Positions 34,261 to 44,498 of a stretch of DNA of 64,000 bases are shown piece after piece. Below the pieces are notes generated by a model, which saw nothing but the letters and a program-made list of their open reading frames with translations, searched no databases and was not told where the DNA came from. The stretch is from Acanthacorydalis orientalis (taxonomy: Eukaryota > Arthropoda > Insecta > Megaloptera > Corydalidae). The DNA lies in NCBI GenBank assembly GCA_034766995.1, contig CM068313.1, forward strand, positions 22,794,012 through 22,858,011, written 5' to 3'. The position numbers and the translations under genes are program-made. Position 1 is the stretch's first letter. Every line of letters starts with the position of its first letter.

Positions 34261-34640
34261 AGCAGTCCGTTGTTACCTTACACAGGTCCTGTTTACGTTT
34301 TTCGTGTTTGCAAGTCAATGACAACTAATTTGTATCCATGTTCTCTTTGTTGCATCATTCCACATTCTGAAAATTAGACAACTGCCGGCCCCTGTCTACG
34401 TACAGTTACACTAATAATTTATTTCTGTTCATTAATTCTGTTATTTGTTGAGTGCACTCTAATGTCGAGACGTTAGAATGTCATTCGTTTTATACTTGTG
34501 TAATGTCCGCACTGATGTATGGCGACCGACCGAGAGGGATGCGGTTTTACTGTGAAAGGTATTTTTAATCACGGGCGACAGTCACGCAAAAAGGGTGTGG
34601 GTTGTTTTTGCACTTTAAAAGTAATGTCGAATTTGACTCA
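34260..34640. other. Higher-complexity island
   Basis: Mixed sequence with forkhead-like TGTTTAC and TGTTTGC sites (34290-34312) and CG-containing strings near 34520-34600. It includes a candidate minus-strand exon. Its function is not determined. Confidence 0.4.
34297..34366 (-). CDS. Candidate exon, unknown protein
   Basis: On the minus strand GTTGTCTAATTTTCAG, which includes a CTAAT branch-like string, ends at 34367 and precedes an open frame: Cys-Gly-Met-Met-Gln-Gln-Arg-Glu-His-Gly-Tyr-Lys-Leu-Val-Val-Ile-Asp-Leu. It ends either at a GTAAAC donor-like site (34296-34295) or at a TAA two bases later (34293-34295). At 70 nt it is short and its length is not a multiple of three. No family recognised. 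Confidence 0.2.
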
Positions 34641-34994
34641 AGGCTCTGCGATGGCAATAATTTACGTTTTCTCAACGAAGAACTATTAATATGCACACTG
34701 AGTTTACATACTGTACGTTTGGCTGCAGATGCTAATAACATATTATTTAATTTAAAAGGGTACGAGTGTCCGTTTAAATTAGTTCATATTCAATGGATGA
34801 AGTATGTACGTTTTATGTTTCAATTAGATATAATGTTAGAGTCGCAAATAGGTTCTACTGCATTTTATGTTTTTATAATATGTGTCATTTTACCTCAGAT
34901 CAAATATATTACTGATTTATTATTCAATAAGTTCTCTTAGTAGAACCAAATAGTAATATTAAGTGTATTTTCAATCATTTTTATATAACCATTG

Positions 34995-34996
<2 letters not shown>

Positions 34997-35058
<62 letters not shown>

Positions 35059-35061
35059 ATG
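34997..35061. repeat. Compound (TA)n(TG)n microsatellite
   Basis: About 23 TA units then about 9 TG units. The TG end directly abuts the hAT-like element at 35062. Confidence 0.95.
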
Positions 35062-35559
35062 CAGGCCCGTAGTCAGACCGTCATATTAGAGAGGGCAAAC
35101 ACCATTTTTCAGGAGGCAATTTTTTGTATGTCAAAATTGTTTAACCACATACCTAGAACCAAATCTATATGAAAAAATATCTATTTTAGAAAATTTTATG
35201 ACTAAAAAAGAAGTTACATAATTCATATTATGTAATTAGTCAAGTTATTAAAATGTAATAATTTATTAAATCAAATTACAAACTCCTAAAATAACAAAGA
35301 AGTTCTCTTCGATTTAACGTAATAATTTAATATAATTTTAATTTCCGCGTTGTCGGTGGAAACGCGCTCATAGAAATGATTTTTTTCGAGGGCGTAGAAA
35401 CGCTTTTAATCATCAAGGTAAATCCATTAGGAAGATTCAACCAATGATTTTTTTCCATGATTTTTATATATCTCAAAATCGGAGATTTTGTTAGGAGGGG
35501 GGCAAACGGAGCTACCAGGAGGTGGGAAATACCGCCCGCCTACCTCGACTACGGGCCTG
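35062..35559. mobile_element. hAT-like MITE, 498 bp
   Basis: The left end CAGGCCCGTAGTC is repeated as an exact inverse at the right end (GACTACGGGCCTG, 35547-35559), a 13-bp perfect terminal inverted repeat. The 8 bp outside each end agree at 7 of 8 positions (TGTGTATG and TATGTATG), consistent with a hAT target duplication, though both lie in repeat sequence. Sub-terminal GGGGGGCAAACGGAGC and GAGGGCAAACACC blocks are related. The A+T-rich interior has no transposase. The frames across the right end are not genes. Confidence 0.65.
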
Positions 35560-35582
35560 TATGTATGTATGTATGTATATAT
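35560..35582. repeat. (TATG)n microsatellite
   Basis: Five TATG-type units immediately right of the hAT-like element, so the element divides a compound microsatellite. Confidence 0.88.
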
Positions 35583-35868
35583 AATATTATTAAAATGGTA
35601 AAAAACGGAAAAATTTATATATATATATATATATTCAGATAGACAGTATTTTATGTGATATTTAATTTTCGCAATGTGGTACATATATTAAATATTTTTA
35701 TCTTATAAAATATAATATATAAGAAATAATAATTATATTATATACGAAAGTCATATTTTAAAAAACAAAATATATAAAAATTATTGGTGTGATAAAATTC
35801 ATGAACAATATATTATTTGATATTACTTTCAAAATTATACAGTGTTTAAATTATAATCAATATTAATT

Positions 35869-35910
<42 letters not shown>
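35869..35910. repeat. Compound (TC)n(TA)n microsatellite
   Basis: About 11 TC units then about 10 TA units. Confidence 0.93.
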
Positions 35911-36496
35911 ATTAACTTTCTATAAGATAACTGAAAATGATTGTTTACAGTACCATATTAGAAAAATCTAAAATTGATCAAAGAAAACTTTTTATAAAAG
36001 CTGTAATTTTAAATATGAATTTTTTATATAAATAAAATTTGATACGATGTAATGAATAGATATATAAGATACCCGCGTGTATATACAGCGTGTAAAATAA
36101 AATTTAAAAATTAAAAATTGCTTATTCAATTAAAACCGTTCAGTTTTGAACAGAATTGCAAGTATAGGACGGTTAACATAATATTAATATAATTAGATTA
36201 GAGAGAAGACGATAATTTCGAAACATTATGTAATATTACATTTTTTTATAACTAAAAAATGAAATTTTGATACCAATTTAATATTTTGCGTACATGGCAA
36301 CAAAAATTTCTTATAAAGAGCGACTATAATAAATTCGCCTCAAGCTTTAGAATGTTTTAAACGGAAGTGTAATAGTATACAGTTTCATGTCCTATATATT
36401 GAAGCAACAGCAAGTAGATGTTTATCGAAGAACAAACATTTTCTAACGCAAATTTTAACTCAAAATTATGTGGCGAATGTGTACACATGGACCTAA

Positions 36497-36568
36497 TATA
36501 TACACACACACATACATATATATTTACATAAATATATATATATATATATATATATATGCGTGTATATG
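36497..36568. repeat. Compound (CA)n(TA)n microsatellite
   Basis: Short CA and CATA units, TA, a TTTACATAAA break, then about 10 TA units and a TGCGTG tail. Confidence 0.88.
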
Positions 36569-36705
36569 TTTGAAAATACATAAAGTGATTTATTATACTT
36601 TTTTATATCAGTGAAAAAATTAAGTAAATAAATAATTAACTTTTAATAATTACCGTTATTCAAATAAATATAATTTGTAAAAATGACTAATTTAACATAA
36701 TATAA

Positions 36706-36708
<3 letters not shown>

Positions 36709-36752
<44 letters not shown>
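36709..36752. repeat. (TA)n microsatellite
   Basis: About 22 uninterrupted TA units. Confidence 0.94.
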
Positions 36753-36756
<4 letters not shown>

Positions 36757-36820
36757 AGAAGAAGAAGAATAGAAAGGTTAAAAATATTAAACTTATGTTA
36801 ACATATTAAACAAAATAAAC

Positions 36821-37629
36821 GAGGGTCGTTTGATAACTATGGTAAAAAAGCAAGTTGAACACCGTTTTTTGGAATAAATCGATTTTATTTCTTAACATAG
36901 TCTCCATAGAAGGCTATGCACTTGGTCCAGCAAATCTGCAAAATACGCATTGACGGCGGTGATGATATCCTCATTCGACAAGAATTTTTTTCTACCGAGC
37001 CAAATTTTCAAGTTTGGAAAGAAGAAGAAGTCATACGGGGCCAAGTCTGGAGAATAGGGTGGATGAAGAATCAATTCGAAGTATAATTCGTGCAATTTTG
37101 CCATTATGACGGTTGATTTGTGGAACGATGCGTTATCCTGGTGAAAGAGCACTTTTTTGTACTCCAGTATTGACCGTTTTTGTTTCAGTTCTTCTTTCAA
37201 ACTGTCCAATATTGTTGCATTATAGGCTCCTGTTATCGTTTTTCCTTACGTTCAGTAGTCAATCAGAATGATTCCACGGGAATTCTAAAAAACAGTGGCC
37301 ATCATCTTTTCAGCCGACAAAACGGTCTTCACCTTCATCGGCGCACTGCCACTAGTCGTTACCCATTGCTTTGACTGCTGCTTCGACTCAGGTGTGTAGT
37401 GGTGGATCCATGTTTCATCTACGGTGACAAATCGATCCAAAAAAGCGTGCTTTTTTTGCAGCAACTGCTAAAATGCTCACTTCAAACATCGGTAGAACGT
37501 GATGAACGAGTCGCTTTTGGCTGAAATTTTGCTTATGCTAGTTTGAAAAGCGACACTTGATAGCTGTGACGTTACCAAATGAATGGTTGCTCCACATCAT
37601 AGAAGTTCACCAAACTTATCAAACGACCC
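36821..37629 (-). mobile_element. Mariner deletion derivative, copy 2 (809 bp)
   Basis: Same family as the element at 28082-28891, in opposite orientation. Its ends (GAGGGTCGTTTGATAACTAT at 36821 and the reverse complement GGGTCGTTTGATAAGTTTGG from 37629) form an inverted repeat. A TA target duplication is not visible. It has the same layout as copy 1: a leader of about 180 bp fused to the catalytic half of the transposase, with the N-terminal half missing. It is one base shorter overall. Confidence 0.92.
36885..37430 (-). pseudogene. Mariner transposase, catalytic half, broken
   Basis: Minus-strand frames give Arg-Phe-Val-Thr-Val-Asp-Glu-Thr-Trp with the first catalytic Asp (37417-37419), then stops and a short corrupted stretch near 37225-37300. 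A 105-codon open stretch (37209-36895) follows, with His-Gln-Asp-Asn-Ala (second Asp, 37135-37137) and Pro-Tyr-Asp (third Asp, 37030-37032) separated by 34 residues. Tyr-Ser-Pro-Asp-Leu-Ala-Pro is intact here, unlike copy 1. All three catalytic Asp codons survive, but the missing N-terminal domains and internal stops preclude activity. Confidence 0.88.
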
Positions 37630-38020
37630 ACGTGTTTTCTCAGATATTTAAATTGCTCATTTAGTTATTCATTCAAGTACATCGATCGAAACCATCTTCA
37701 TATTATTATCGGAGAAGTCCACTGCTGTAATAATTTAGAGACGTATTTGTTGGTAATAGAAATTCCTGGCAGGGATTTCTATATTAAATATGTTTATGAT
37801 GAGGTGAGATGATGAGAAACGTCCAGGTTTCATTTTGATGGTTCGATATTGAAATAACAACTCTACTTTTTAAAATATTTTTAACAAGATCGACGAATCT
37901 CAAAAAATGGATAGGATAAGAATATTAAACGAATTAGATAAGATATTAGATAAGGACAGACGGATATTGAGAGAAGAGTTGTCAAGTAGGAGTCAACGAT
38001 AGGGTTATAAGTATTCTATG

Positions 38021-38038
38021 CATATACATACATACATG

Positions 38039-38080
<42 letters not shown>

Positions 38081-38094
38081 TATACATATATATG
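38021..38094. repeat. (TA)n microsatellite with CATA flanks
   Basis: CATACATACATG, then about 17 TA units, then a GACATATACA tail. Confidence 0.9.
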
Positions 38095-38580
38095 TAATGT
38101 TTATTAAATCTTTTAGAATTTTTCACTGTTTAATCAAATTTAAAGCTGAGTGTTTCTTTAATAATTAGAGATTGGATTTTTATTAAACTAATTAAAAAAG
38201 TTTATTATTATATTTTTAAAACATGATCGTATAAAGTTTTAATTATAAACAAAAGTGAAAAATGAAAAGGCTCGACAATTTGAAAGAGAATACTGAAATA
38301 TTAAAAATATGAAAATATATAAAATAGATGGAAATAATTTTGATAAACGAAATATTTCAATGAACGTTAAAAAAAAATACAAGTTGTGTAAAAATTTGTC
38401 CTAATTAACATCAATTATTTTTAGGATTATATTACAATTATATGAAAGAGATGAATACAATATTTTAAAAATATTTTTAGAAAATGAATTTAATAAACAA
38501 CGTTTCGGGAAGAAAATCACGAACTATAAAAGTAAGTACAAATTGTTCAAAAGTTTTTAGGCGTATTTTTCTACGTTGAG

Positions 38581-38584
<4 letters not shown>

Positions 38585-38632
<48 letters not shown>
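38585..38632. repeat. (TA)n microsatellite
   Basis: About 24 uninterrupted TA units. Confidence 0.94.
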
Positions 38633-38636
<4 letters not shown>

Positions 38637-38749
38637 ATAAACATGGATCTGTGGGTTTTTTGTATGAACTACGTTCACAGATAAAGTGTTTCTTGTCTAC
38701 AGTTTTTGCCATATATATAATATCTGTATATTTTTCATTTTTCCAATAC

Positions 38750-39040
38750 GGCTAAGCTAAGAATCCACACTCATCACGAGGCAACTTGTACGTGTTGTAG
38801 CAGGTTAGTGAATTGCTCGCTGCTGTCGTCGTATTTTATCCGCTCAGCGCGGCAGCGGCCAAAGGCTCGTCTCCCATACTCTTTCTACAAAAATACCCAG
38901 CGCTTCCACCAGCCTGCCACCCAATGTTTGCCGCTACAACTAACCACCGTCCCGCTTCCTGAAAACTCTACGCCCACGTAAACAGGCTCTTCACGAATAC
39001 AACAGGTATATAAGAAACATACAAACAACGGTACCATTGC
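38750..39040. other. GC-rich island
   Basis: Sharply bounded mixed sequence with strings such as CGCTCAGCGCGGCAGCGGCC. Two different minus-strand frames are open across it (one spliced-exon candidate, one ATG frame), so it is either a coding exon or a conserved non-coding block. Confidence 0.5.
38839..38958 (-). CDS. Candidate terminal exon, unknown protein
   Basis: Minus strand: GGCGTAGAGTTTTCAG ends at 38959 and opens a 40-codon frame, beginning Glu-Ala-Gly-Arg-Trp-Leu-Val-Val-Ala-Ala-Asn and ending Gly-Asp-Glu-Pro-Leu-Ala-Ala-Ala-Ala-Leu-Ser-Gly before TAA (38836-38838). An overlapping alternative in another frame is a 50-codon ATG frame (39037 to the stop at 38885-38887). It starts Met-Val-Pro-Leu-Phe-Val-Cys-Phe-Leu, resembling a signal peptide, and has a Trp-rich tail. 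At most one of the two can be the real frame here. No family recognised. Confidence 0.23.
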
Positions 39041-39557
39041 GGCTTTATAAAACTTATCGAGATAATAATATGCTCGATGTTTTCTTTTTTTTGCATGTTT
39101 ATATTTTGTATTTTAGTTTTTGTTTTCTTAATAACAGTTGTTATCAGAAGATATTCAAATGATATGGAATTAAATGTGTGAGTAATTTTATTCAAAATTA
39201 AATAACACACAAATTGACAGAGCAACAACGTTCATAACAAGAATTATATTATTTTATTATATATATTTCGAAAATTAATCATAATAAATTAACGTTATGA
39301 ATTAAGTTCAAACGCAAACGAATATAATAGTCAGGTTCAAATATAAACGTTAGTAGCACATTCGCTAAAATTAAATAGAATTAAATTAATTCACATGTAC
39401 ATTTTACATTATGTTTAAATAATAAAGTAAACATTAACATAATAATGCAATTGTAGAATTAATCCTCGGGAAATATACACCACTTTATATGTTAAATTTA
39501 GTAGTATTTGTCCATTTTTTATACATTGATATTCACACATTATACACACACACACAC

Positions 39558-39596
<39 letters not shown>

Positions 39597-42520
39597 CATT
39601 GTATATGTGTGTATAAATGGGTGTGCCACATTGTTTTATATTAAAATTAAATTAATGGAAAATATTAGACATTGAAGTAAATGTAATTTGAAAATTCTCT
39701 GAATATTTAAAAAATTGTAATTTCTAGTACATCTCATTTTTTATGTTTATATAGAAAAAAATAAAAACTTCTAATAAAATTAGTAGAAAACAAGATATTA
39801 ATTATAGCCTAGATGCCGCATATTGAGAATAAAAATTAACAAAAATATTTATATGAAGTATATAGAATAATTTATTTTTAAATATAGATTATCTTCATTT
39901 ATTATTTTTATTATAACATCGATGTTTAAATTAATTTATTAAATATATTATGTTGTAGATTAAAAAATGTTTCTATTAAATAATATATATATATACGGAC
40001 ACAAAGATTAAAAATTTGAAATAATATTACCGTGTAGGCTGTATTTATATTATCAAAAAAGATTTTAAATATATTTTCGAGAAAAAAAAACTGAGTGTTT
40101 ATTATACGCCAGATAAATTATATTGTAAACAAGAATTTTAACCGTGGTCTAAATTTAAAGCAAATTGATTATTCGTAATCATATATTTTCTTTTTATTAT
40201 CATAGTAAATGAAACAAAAAAAATATAAAATTAAATTTTTATTACAATATATATGATACTCATGTTTAAATTAATATAAAATTTAAATAGTTAAAATAAA
40301 ATAAGAAGGGAAATATTAGCGAGTTTGTTCTGTTAAGAATTATTATATTTTTGTTATATTGTCTTTAAAATAAAGTATAATTTAAATCAAATTTAGAGAA
40401 AATTTGTATTAGTTATTGATTCAATGACGTTTTGATGATTTGTGTTAGTTATATTGACTCACAACGTTTTAAAACATAAAATTAAAAATAGAAACCAAAA
40501 TAGGTATATTTATTTATAAGATAATCATATTTTTCAATTATCAACTAAATTCAAAAAATACTTACTACTGCAATGTAAAACTGAGGCATACCCGTTTGCT
40601 TGTCTCTTGAGCAAAGAACAAACGTACCATCTGTTTACTCGAAAAACGTATGTCATGTTGGCTCAAAGCTACTTCACTATTCCTTGTTCGTTATAAGAAA
40701 ATATGAGTATGACGTGAAAGCGCTCAAGTAGACCGAAAAATAAGGAATACGAACCAAAAAGTAAATACTAAAACTATCTGTGTTACTTTTGCATGCTACT
40801 ATATGTTTTAAAATACGTAAATACGTCATATTTTCATTGCAGGTATGAATATTTATACGTATGTAATGAAATAAAGTACTGGAAGATTCGAATAAAATAT
40901 ATGCAATATACTTATTTAATACTTTATACACGCAAATGCACAATTTTATTTCAAATTTATTATGTTTATTCTTTAAAACCTCTTTAAACTTTTGAACGGG
41001 TTTATTTTTCTTTTAGAAATTTTAAAATCTTTCTCATATTCATTAATTAATTACATATTTATCATGTTTCAAAATAGTTTTGTAAGAAATAAAATAAATA
41101 TTGTATAAAATGTATTTAATGAAATTTATATTCCATAAATAAATATCATTTCATTCAGAAATATTTCAAAGTAAATTCATAATTTAAGAAACACAAGATG
41201 TTTACTAAATCAATTTATATCCGTGTAGGTCTTTTAAAACAGATAAGGTTTTATAACATTTTTATATAAAAAAAAATTATCAAGACATATTCAAATATAA
41301 GATTATGTCATTTGAGAAAATAATTTCATCTCGGTTAGAGTTATTAAGTGAACTGATATCTTTACAATTTCGTCAATATTAAAAAGATGCCCCGAAGATT
41401 GGACTCGAGAACATTAAAGGAAATATGATAAAGTAAATGACACGATTGTTGCCAACGTGATTTAACTGATATGAAGACATGCGAAGTAACATTACTCCAC
41501 AAGTCTTATATCTTGTTCAGTGCTCTTTGACACGTCCATTGAACTTTCTACAGTTCAAATGAAAGTTCATGTTTATGATGTTCTTTACATCGTATCTACC
41601 AATATAGTTCTGAAATTCAATAACATACTCTAATTCTCTTTATATGTACAAGTTTATATATATATAGTTCAACTTCAAAATAAAAATAAAAAATGTGACG
41701 TATTAAGAATTGTTCTTAATTAAATTTTGTATTCTTTTTTGACAAAACATATTTTAATGTGTATTTCTTAATCTTTTACTTTATTTTTTTATATATTAGT
41801 TTAATTAAAGAATATCTGTTTTACAACTTTTATCACTACTGACATTTATATGTGTTTTATAGAACAAAACTAACTTTTTTATAAGTTACTGTAAAACGTT
41901 GAAGATCTAATTTCATTAGTCATTTTAGACAATTGCTTTCTTAATGAAAGATAACATATGTTAGAAAGTTGAACTAGAACCAGACGCTTTAGTCTGCAGA
42001 CTGATGTTTTACTAAGCTATGGATACTTTCAATTATCTTGTTATACATCACGAAAGAAGCTGGTTGTAAGTAATCACATTTCATAATAAATGTTGCATGA
42101 ATAGATTTTTTAGTTGCTATTTTCTTTAAGAAAAAAATACTTAATCCTTTCAAAAATATATATACTTAACGAAATTTGATAATCTTATTAAAAAAAGTAT
42201 TAATGAAGTAGAAAATAGATTTATATTTATAATAATTATTCAGAAAAAAATGCTTAATGAAAGAAAGATATTCAGGACATATTCATATTTTACATACAGA
42301 TAATTTAATATTTTCTATATATTTTCTTTTGTAAAACAAACGTAGTAATCAGAATTCTAGTATTAATTATATAAAAATAATATTAAATTATTAATGATGA
42401 ATACGGATAAAATTGCAGAATTTCAACAAGTCTATGAGTTACTTCTTAGAATTGTAAATTTAAATACATTTTGCTTTTACAGACGCATTTTTACATATTT
42501 CAAACTGTTACATGAAGTCT
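39040..42520. other. A+T-rich non-coding tract
   Basis: One TA array and long low-complexity stretches. At 40843 a TTTTCATTGCAG acceptor precedes a 48-codon Tyr/Lys/Ile-rich frame to 40987 that looks random. A mixed patch at 41390-41580 has no open frame of note. Confidence 0.6.
39541..39590. repeat. Compound (CA)n(TA)n microsatellite
   Basis: About 7 CA units, CG, then about 16 TA units. Confidence 0.92.
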
Positions 42521-42525
42521 GAAAG

Positions 42526-42527
<2 letters not shown>

Positions 42528-42573
<46 letters not shown>
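42528..42573. repeat. (TA)n microsatellite
   Basis: About 22 TA units. Confidence 0.93.
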
Positions 42574-42576
<3 letters not shown>

Positions 42577-42750
42577 GAATTTATAATTTAGTATAGTTGT
42601 TTAGTGTGAGTTTATTAAATAAAAAATCAACCTGACAAGGTTTTTTTTTCATGATTTTTAACAACAAATTTAATTTTATTAACAGAATTAAAATATTTTT
42701 TGTTGCTTACAATTATTGTATGGTTATCAGTACAAATAATTGTTTTGCTA

Positions 42751-42775
42751 TGTATATATATACATATACATATAC

Positions 42776-42833
<58 letters not shown>
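42751..42833. repeat. (TA)n microsatellite with (TATACA)n left part
   Basis: Four TACATA-type hexamers followed by about 26 TA units. Confidence 0.93.
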
Positions 42834-42839
<6 letters not shown>

Positions 42840-43088
42840 CTGTTTAAAAAAAGGTTGTGTTTATTTTACAGTAAACTCAATTACATTCTACGCGATGCAT
42901 AAACAAAAATGCGATCGCTCCCACAAAATAAAAGAAAATATGTACGCACATTATCGATTGTAGCATATATTACATAATGCTTGTATATTATGGAAGGTGC
43001 CGACATTTTCAGAAAATTATGAAAAGAAGTTAGAGTAGACGGTCGTTTCTGTATTGTCGGTCCAATAACCTGCTTCAGTTAGTACACA

Positions 43089-43280
43089 ATGAATAGAACA
43101 TTTTCTTATTATTCTTCTCCAGCCCATAAAACATATTTAATGGAATATCGTTGTAGCTCGTATAACGATACTGGCAACACAGTGCCTTGCTTATGCTATA
43201 TTATATACCTGATATTTCTATTCCTTACTGTACTATATTGCGCCTTCTGGCACAAATGTTGTAAAATAGATACTGTTCCG
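43089..43280 (+). CDS. Candidate small membrane-protein exon
   Basis: An ATG at 43089 follows an acceptor-like CCTGCTTCAG (ending at 43078) and opens 64 codons. The coding sequence reaches a GTGAGT donor-like site at 43281 that overlaps the in-frame TGA. The N-terminal 32 residues are polar, with Asn-Arg-Thr and Asn-Asp-Thr sequons and Cys. Residues about 33-55 form one strong hydrophobic segment (Cys-Leu-Cys-Tyr-Ile-Ile-Tyr-Leu-Ile-Phe). The short basic tail His-Lys-Cys-Cys-Lys is typical of a membrane-proximal, possibly palmitoylated, cytosolic edge. It may be a single-pass protein or the first membrane-spanning exon of a larger one. No family recognised. Confidence 0.32.
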
Positions 43281-43387
43281 TGAGTAAATCGTTCGAAATT
43301 TCAATGGAAACGCGAATTTATTTCTTAATTTCGAAATTAAATTGACTTTTGCTACATTTGTTTGACCTTTTTGTTTTTATGGAATTC

Positions 43388-43452
<65 letters not shown>
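43388..43452. repeat. (TA)n microsatellite
   Basis: About 31 TA units with one ATAC step. Confidence 0.94.
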
Positions 43453-43454
<2 letters not shown>

Positions 43455-43921
43455 TGATAGTGTATTTAAAAAGAAGCAAATAATAAAGACATTCCATAAA
43501 AGTAAATAAAACATTTCATATTAATGACATATTTGTTATAAAAATATTAAAAGCTATTTTACATAACTAAGTATATAAATTAAAAAATATTATTTCTGTA
43601 TTATATATATATATGTGTGTCGATAGATAGTTAAATGGATTTTCTTTAGGTTCTGATCTAATAGTGTATAAAAATATCTCTGAAATTATTCCAGTCTGAA
43701 CGATCCAATGTCATTATTTTTCACGCATAAGAATAACTGAATGAATATTTATTTAAAGTTCATGATATAGATGGAAATTAATATTTACTGTATTTGAATA
43801 TTTATATCGCTCTTTTGTATTAACTTTTTGAGTAAAGAAAATACAATAAAAACATAATGAAACTAACTGTGTTAGAGATACGTATTTTCTTGTAGAATAA
43901 ATCAAATAAATAAAATTAATA

Positions 43922-44498
43922 GGTTGGCGGGGAAATAATTGCGGTTTTTGTTCCTGAATTGTAACCTTAATTTTATCCAATGAAATTTTAATTTCATTGT
44001 TTTCATGTAATATCATTTAAAAGTGCATTTTTGGTTTCTATTTTAGTAATATCGACTTATGTTTTATTATTAATTTTGCTTCAAATTGGGCTATTGAATT
44101 AAAGATGGACGAAAATCAAATTAGAGCAATTTTTTGTATGAGCCCAAAACGGACAGTAAAGCACAAATAACTGCTTATCAACTAAACGACGCTTTTTGTG
44201 TGGGTGTTGTTAAGGAATGTATGGTAAAATGGTAGTTTTAAAAAGTTCGTCCTGGGGACGAGAATTTTGAAGATGATGAAGGTCGTAGGCGTCCTTCAGT
44301 GCATAACGACCAAATGAAGGCGTCAGTTGAATCATAACCATGGACAACAATTCGAGAGCTTGCACAAAAGTGAGACATTAGACATCAGTTAGGCATTAGC
44401 AAACAGTTCTGGACCACTTGAAACAGGTAGGAAAAGCAAAAATCTGTAAATGTATATGAATTTGAAGGTCATAAACCGCAATTATTTTTCTACCAATG
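43922..44498 (+). mobile_element. Mellifera-like mariner, internally deleted (577 bp)
   Basis: The left end GGTTGGCGGGGAAATAATTG and the right end (reverse complement CATTGGTAGAAAAATAATTG from 44498) match at 17 of 23 positions, including AAATAATTGCGG. TA lies outside both ends (43920-43921 and 44499-44500). These termini are those of the mellifera group of mariners, as known from bees. The copy keeps the 5' leader and N-terminal coding part, then jumps directly to the 3' end, losing the whole catalytic domain. Confidence 0.85.
44104..44440 (+). pseudogene. Mariner transposase N-terminal part, broken
   Basis: Readable pieces are Met-Asp-Glu-Asn-Gln-Ile-Arg near 44105, a segment Val-Arg-Pro-Gly-Asp-Glu-Asn-Phe-Glu-Asp-Asp-Glu-Gly followed by Arg-Arg-Arg-Pro-Ser (about 44245-44300), and Thr-Ile-Arg-Glu-Leu-Ala-Gln-Lys (about 44347-44372). 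This is the paired helix-turn-helix region and its Arg-rich Gly-Arg-Pro-Ser linker, typical of mariner transposases. Stops and frameshifts occur throughout, and no catalytic Asp region follows. It is an old, inactive copy. Confidence 0.8.

Larger units (their letters stand above)
35690..36820. other. A+T-rich non-coding tract
   Basis: Three microsatellites and low-complexity DNA. A GAAGAAGAAG run follows the last array at about 36757. No gene seen. Confidence 0.65.
37640..38750. other. A+T-rich non-coding tract
   Basis: Two microsatellites. The stretch at 37690-38000 is slightly more mixed, with repeated GATAAG-like strings, but no frame is convincing. Confidence 0.65.

Noticed and set aside
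34602..34940. 112-codon plus-strand frame
   Set aside because: Starts at TTG, with no acceptor at the edge and drift into Ile/Phe/Tyr-rich random composition. Length alone is not enough.
40843..40987. Exon after TTTTCATTGCAG
   Set aside because: The acceptor is fair, but the 48-codon frame is dominated by Tyr, Lys and Ile as in random A+T-rich DNA.
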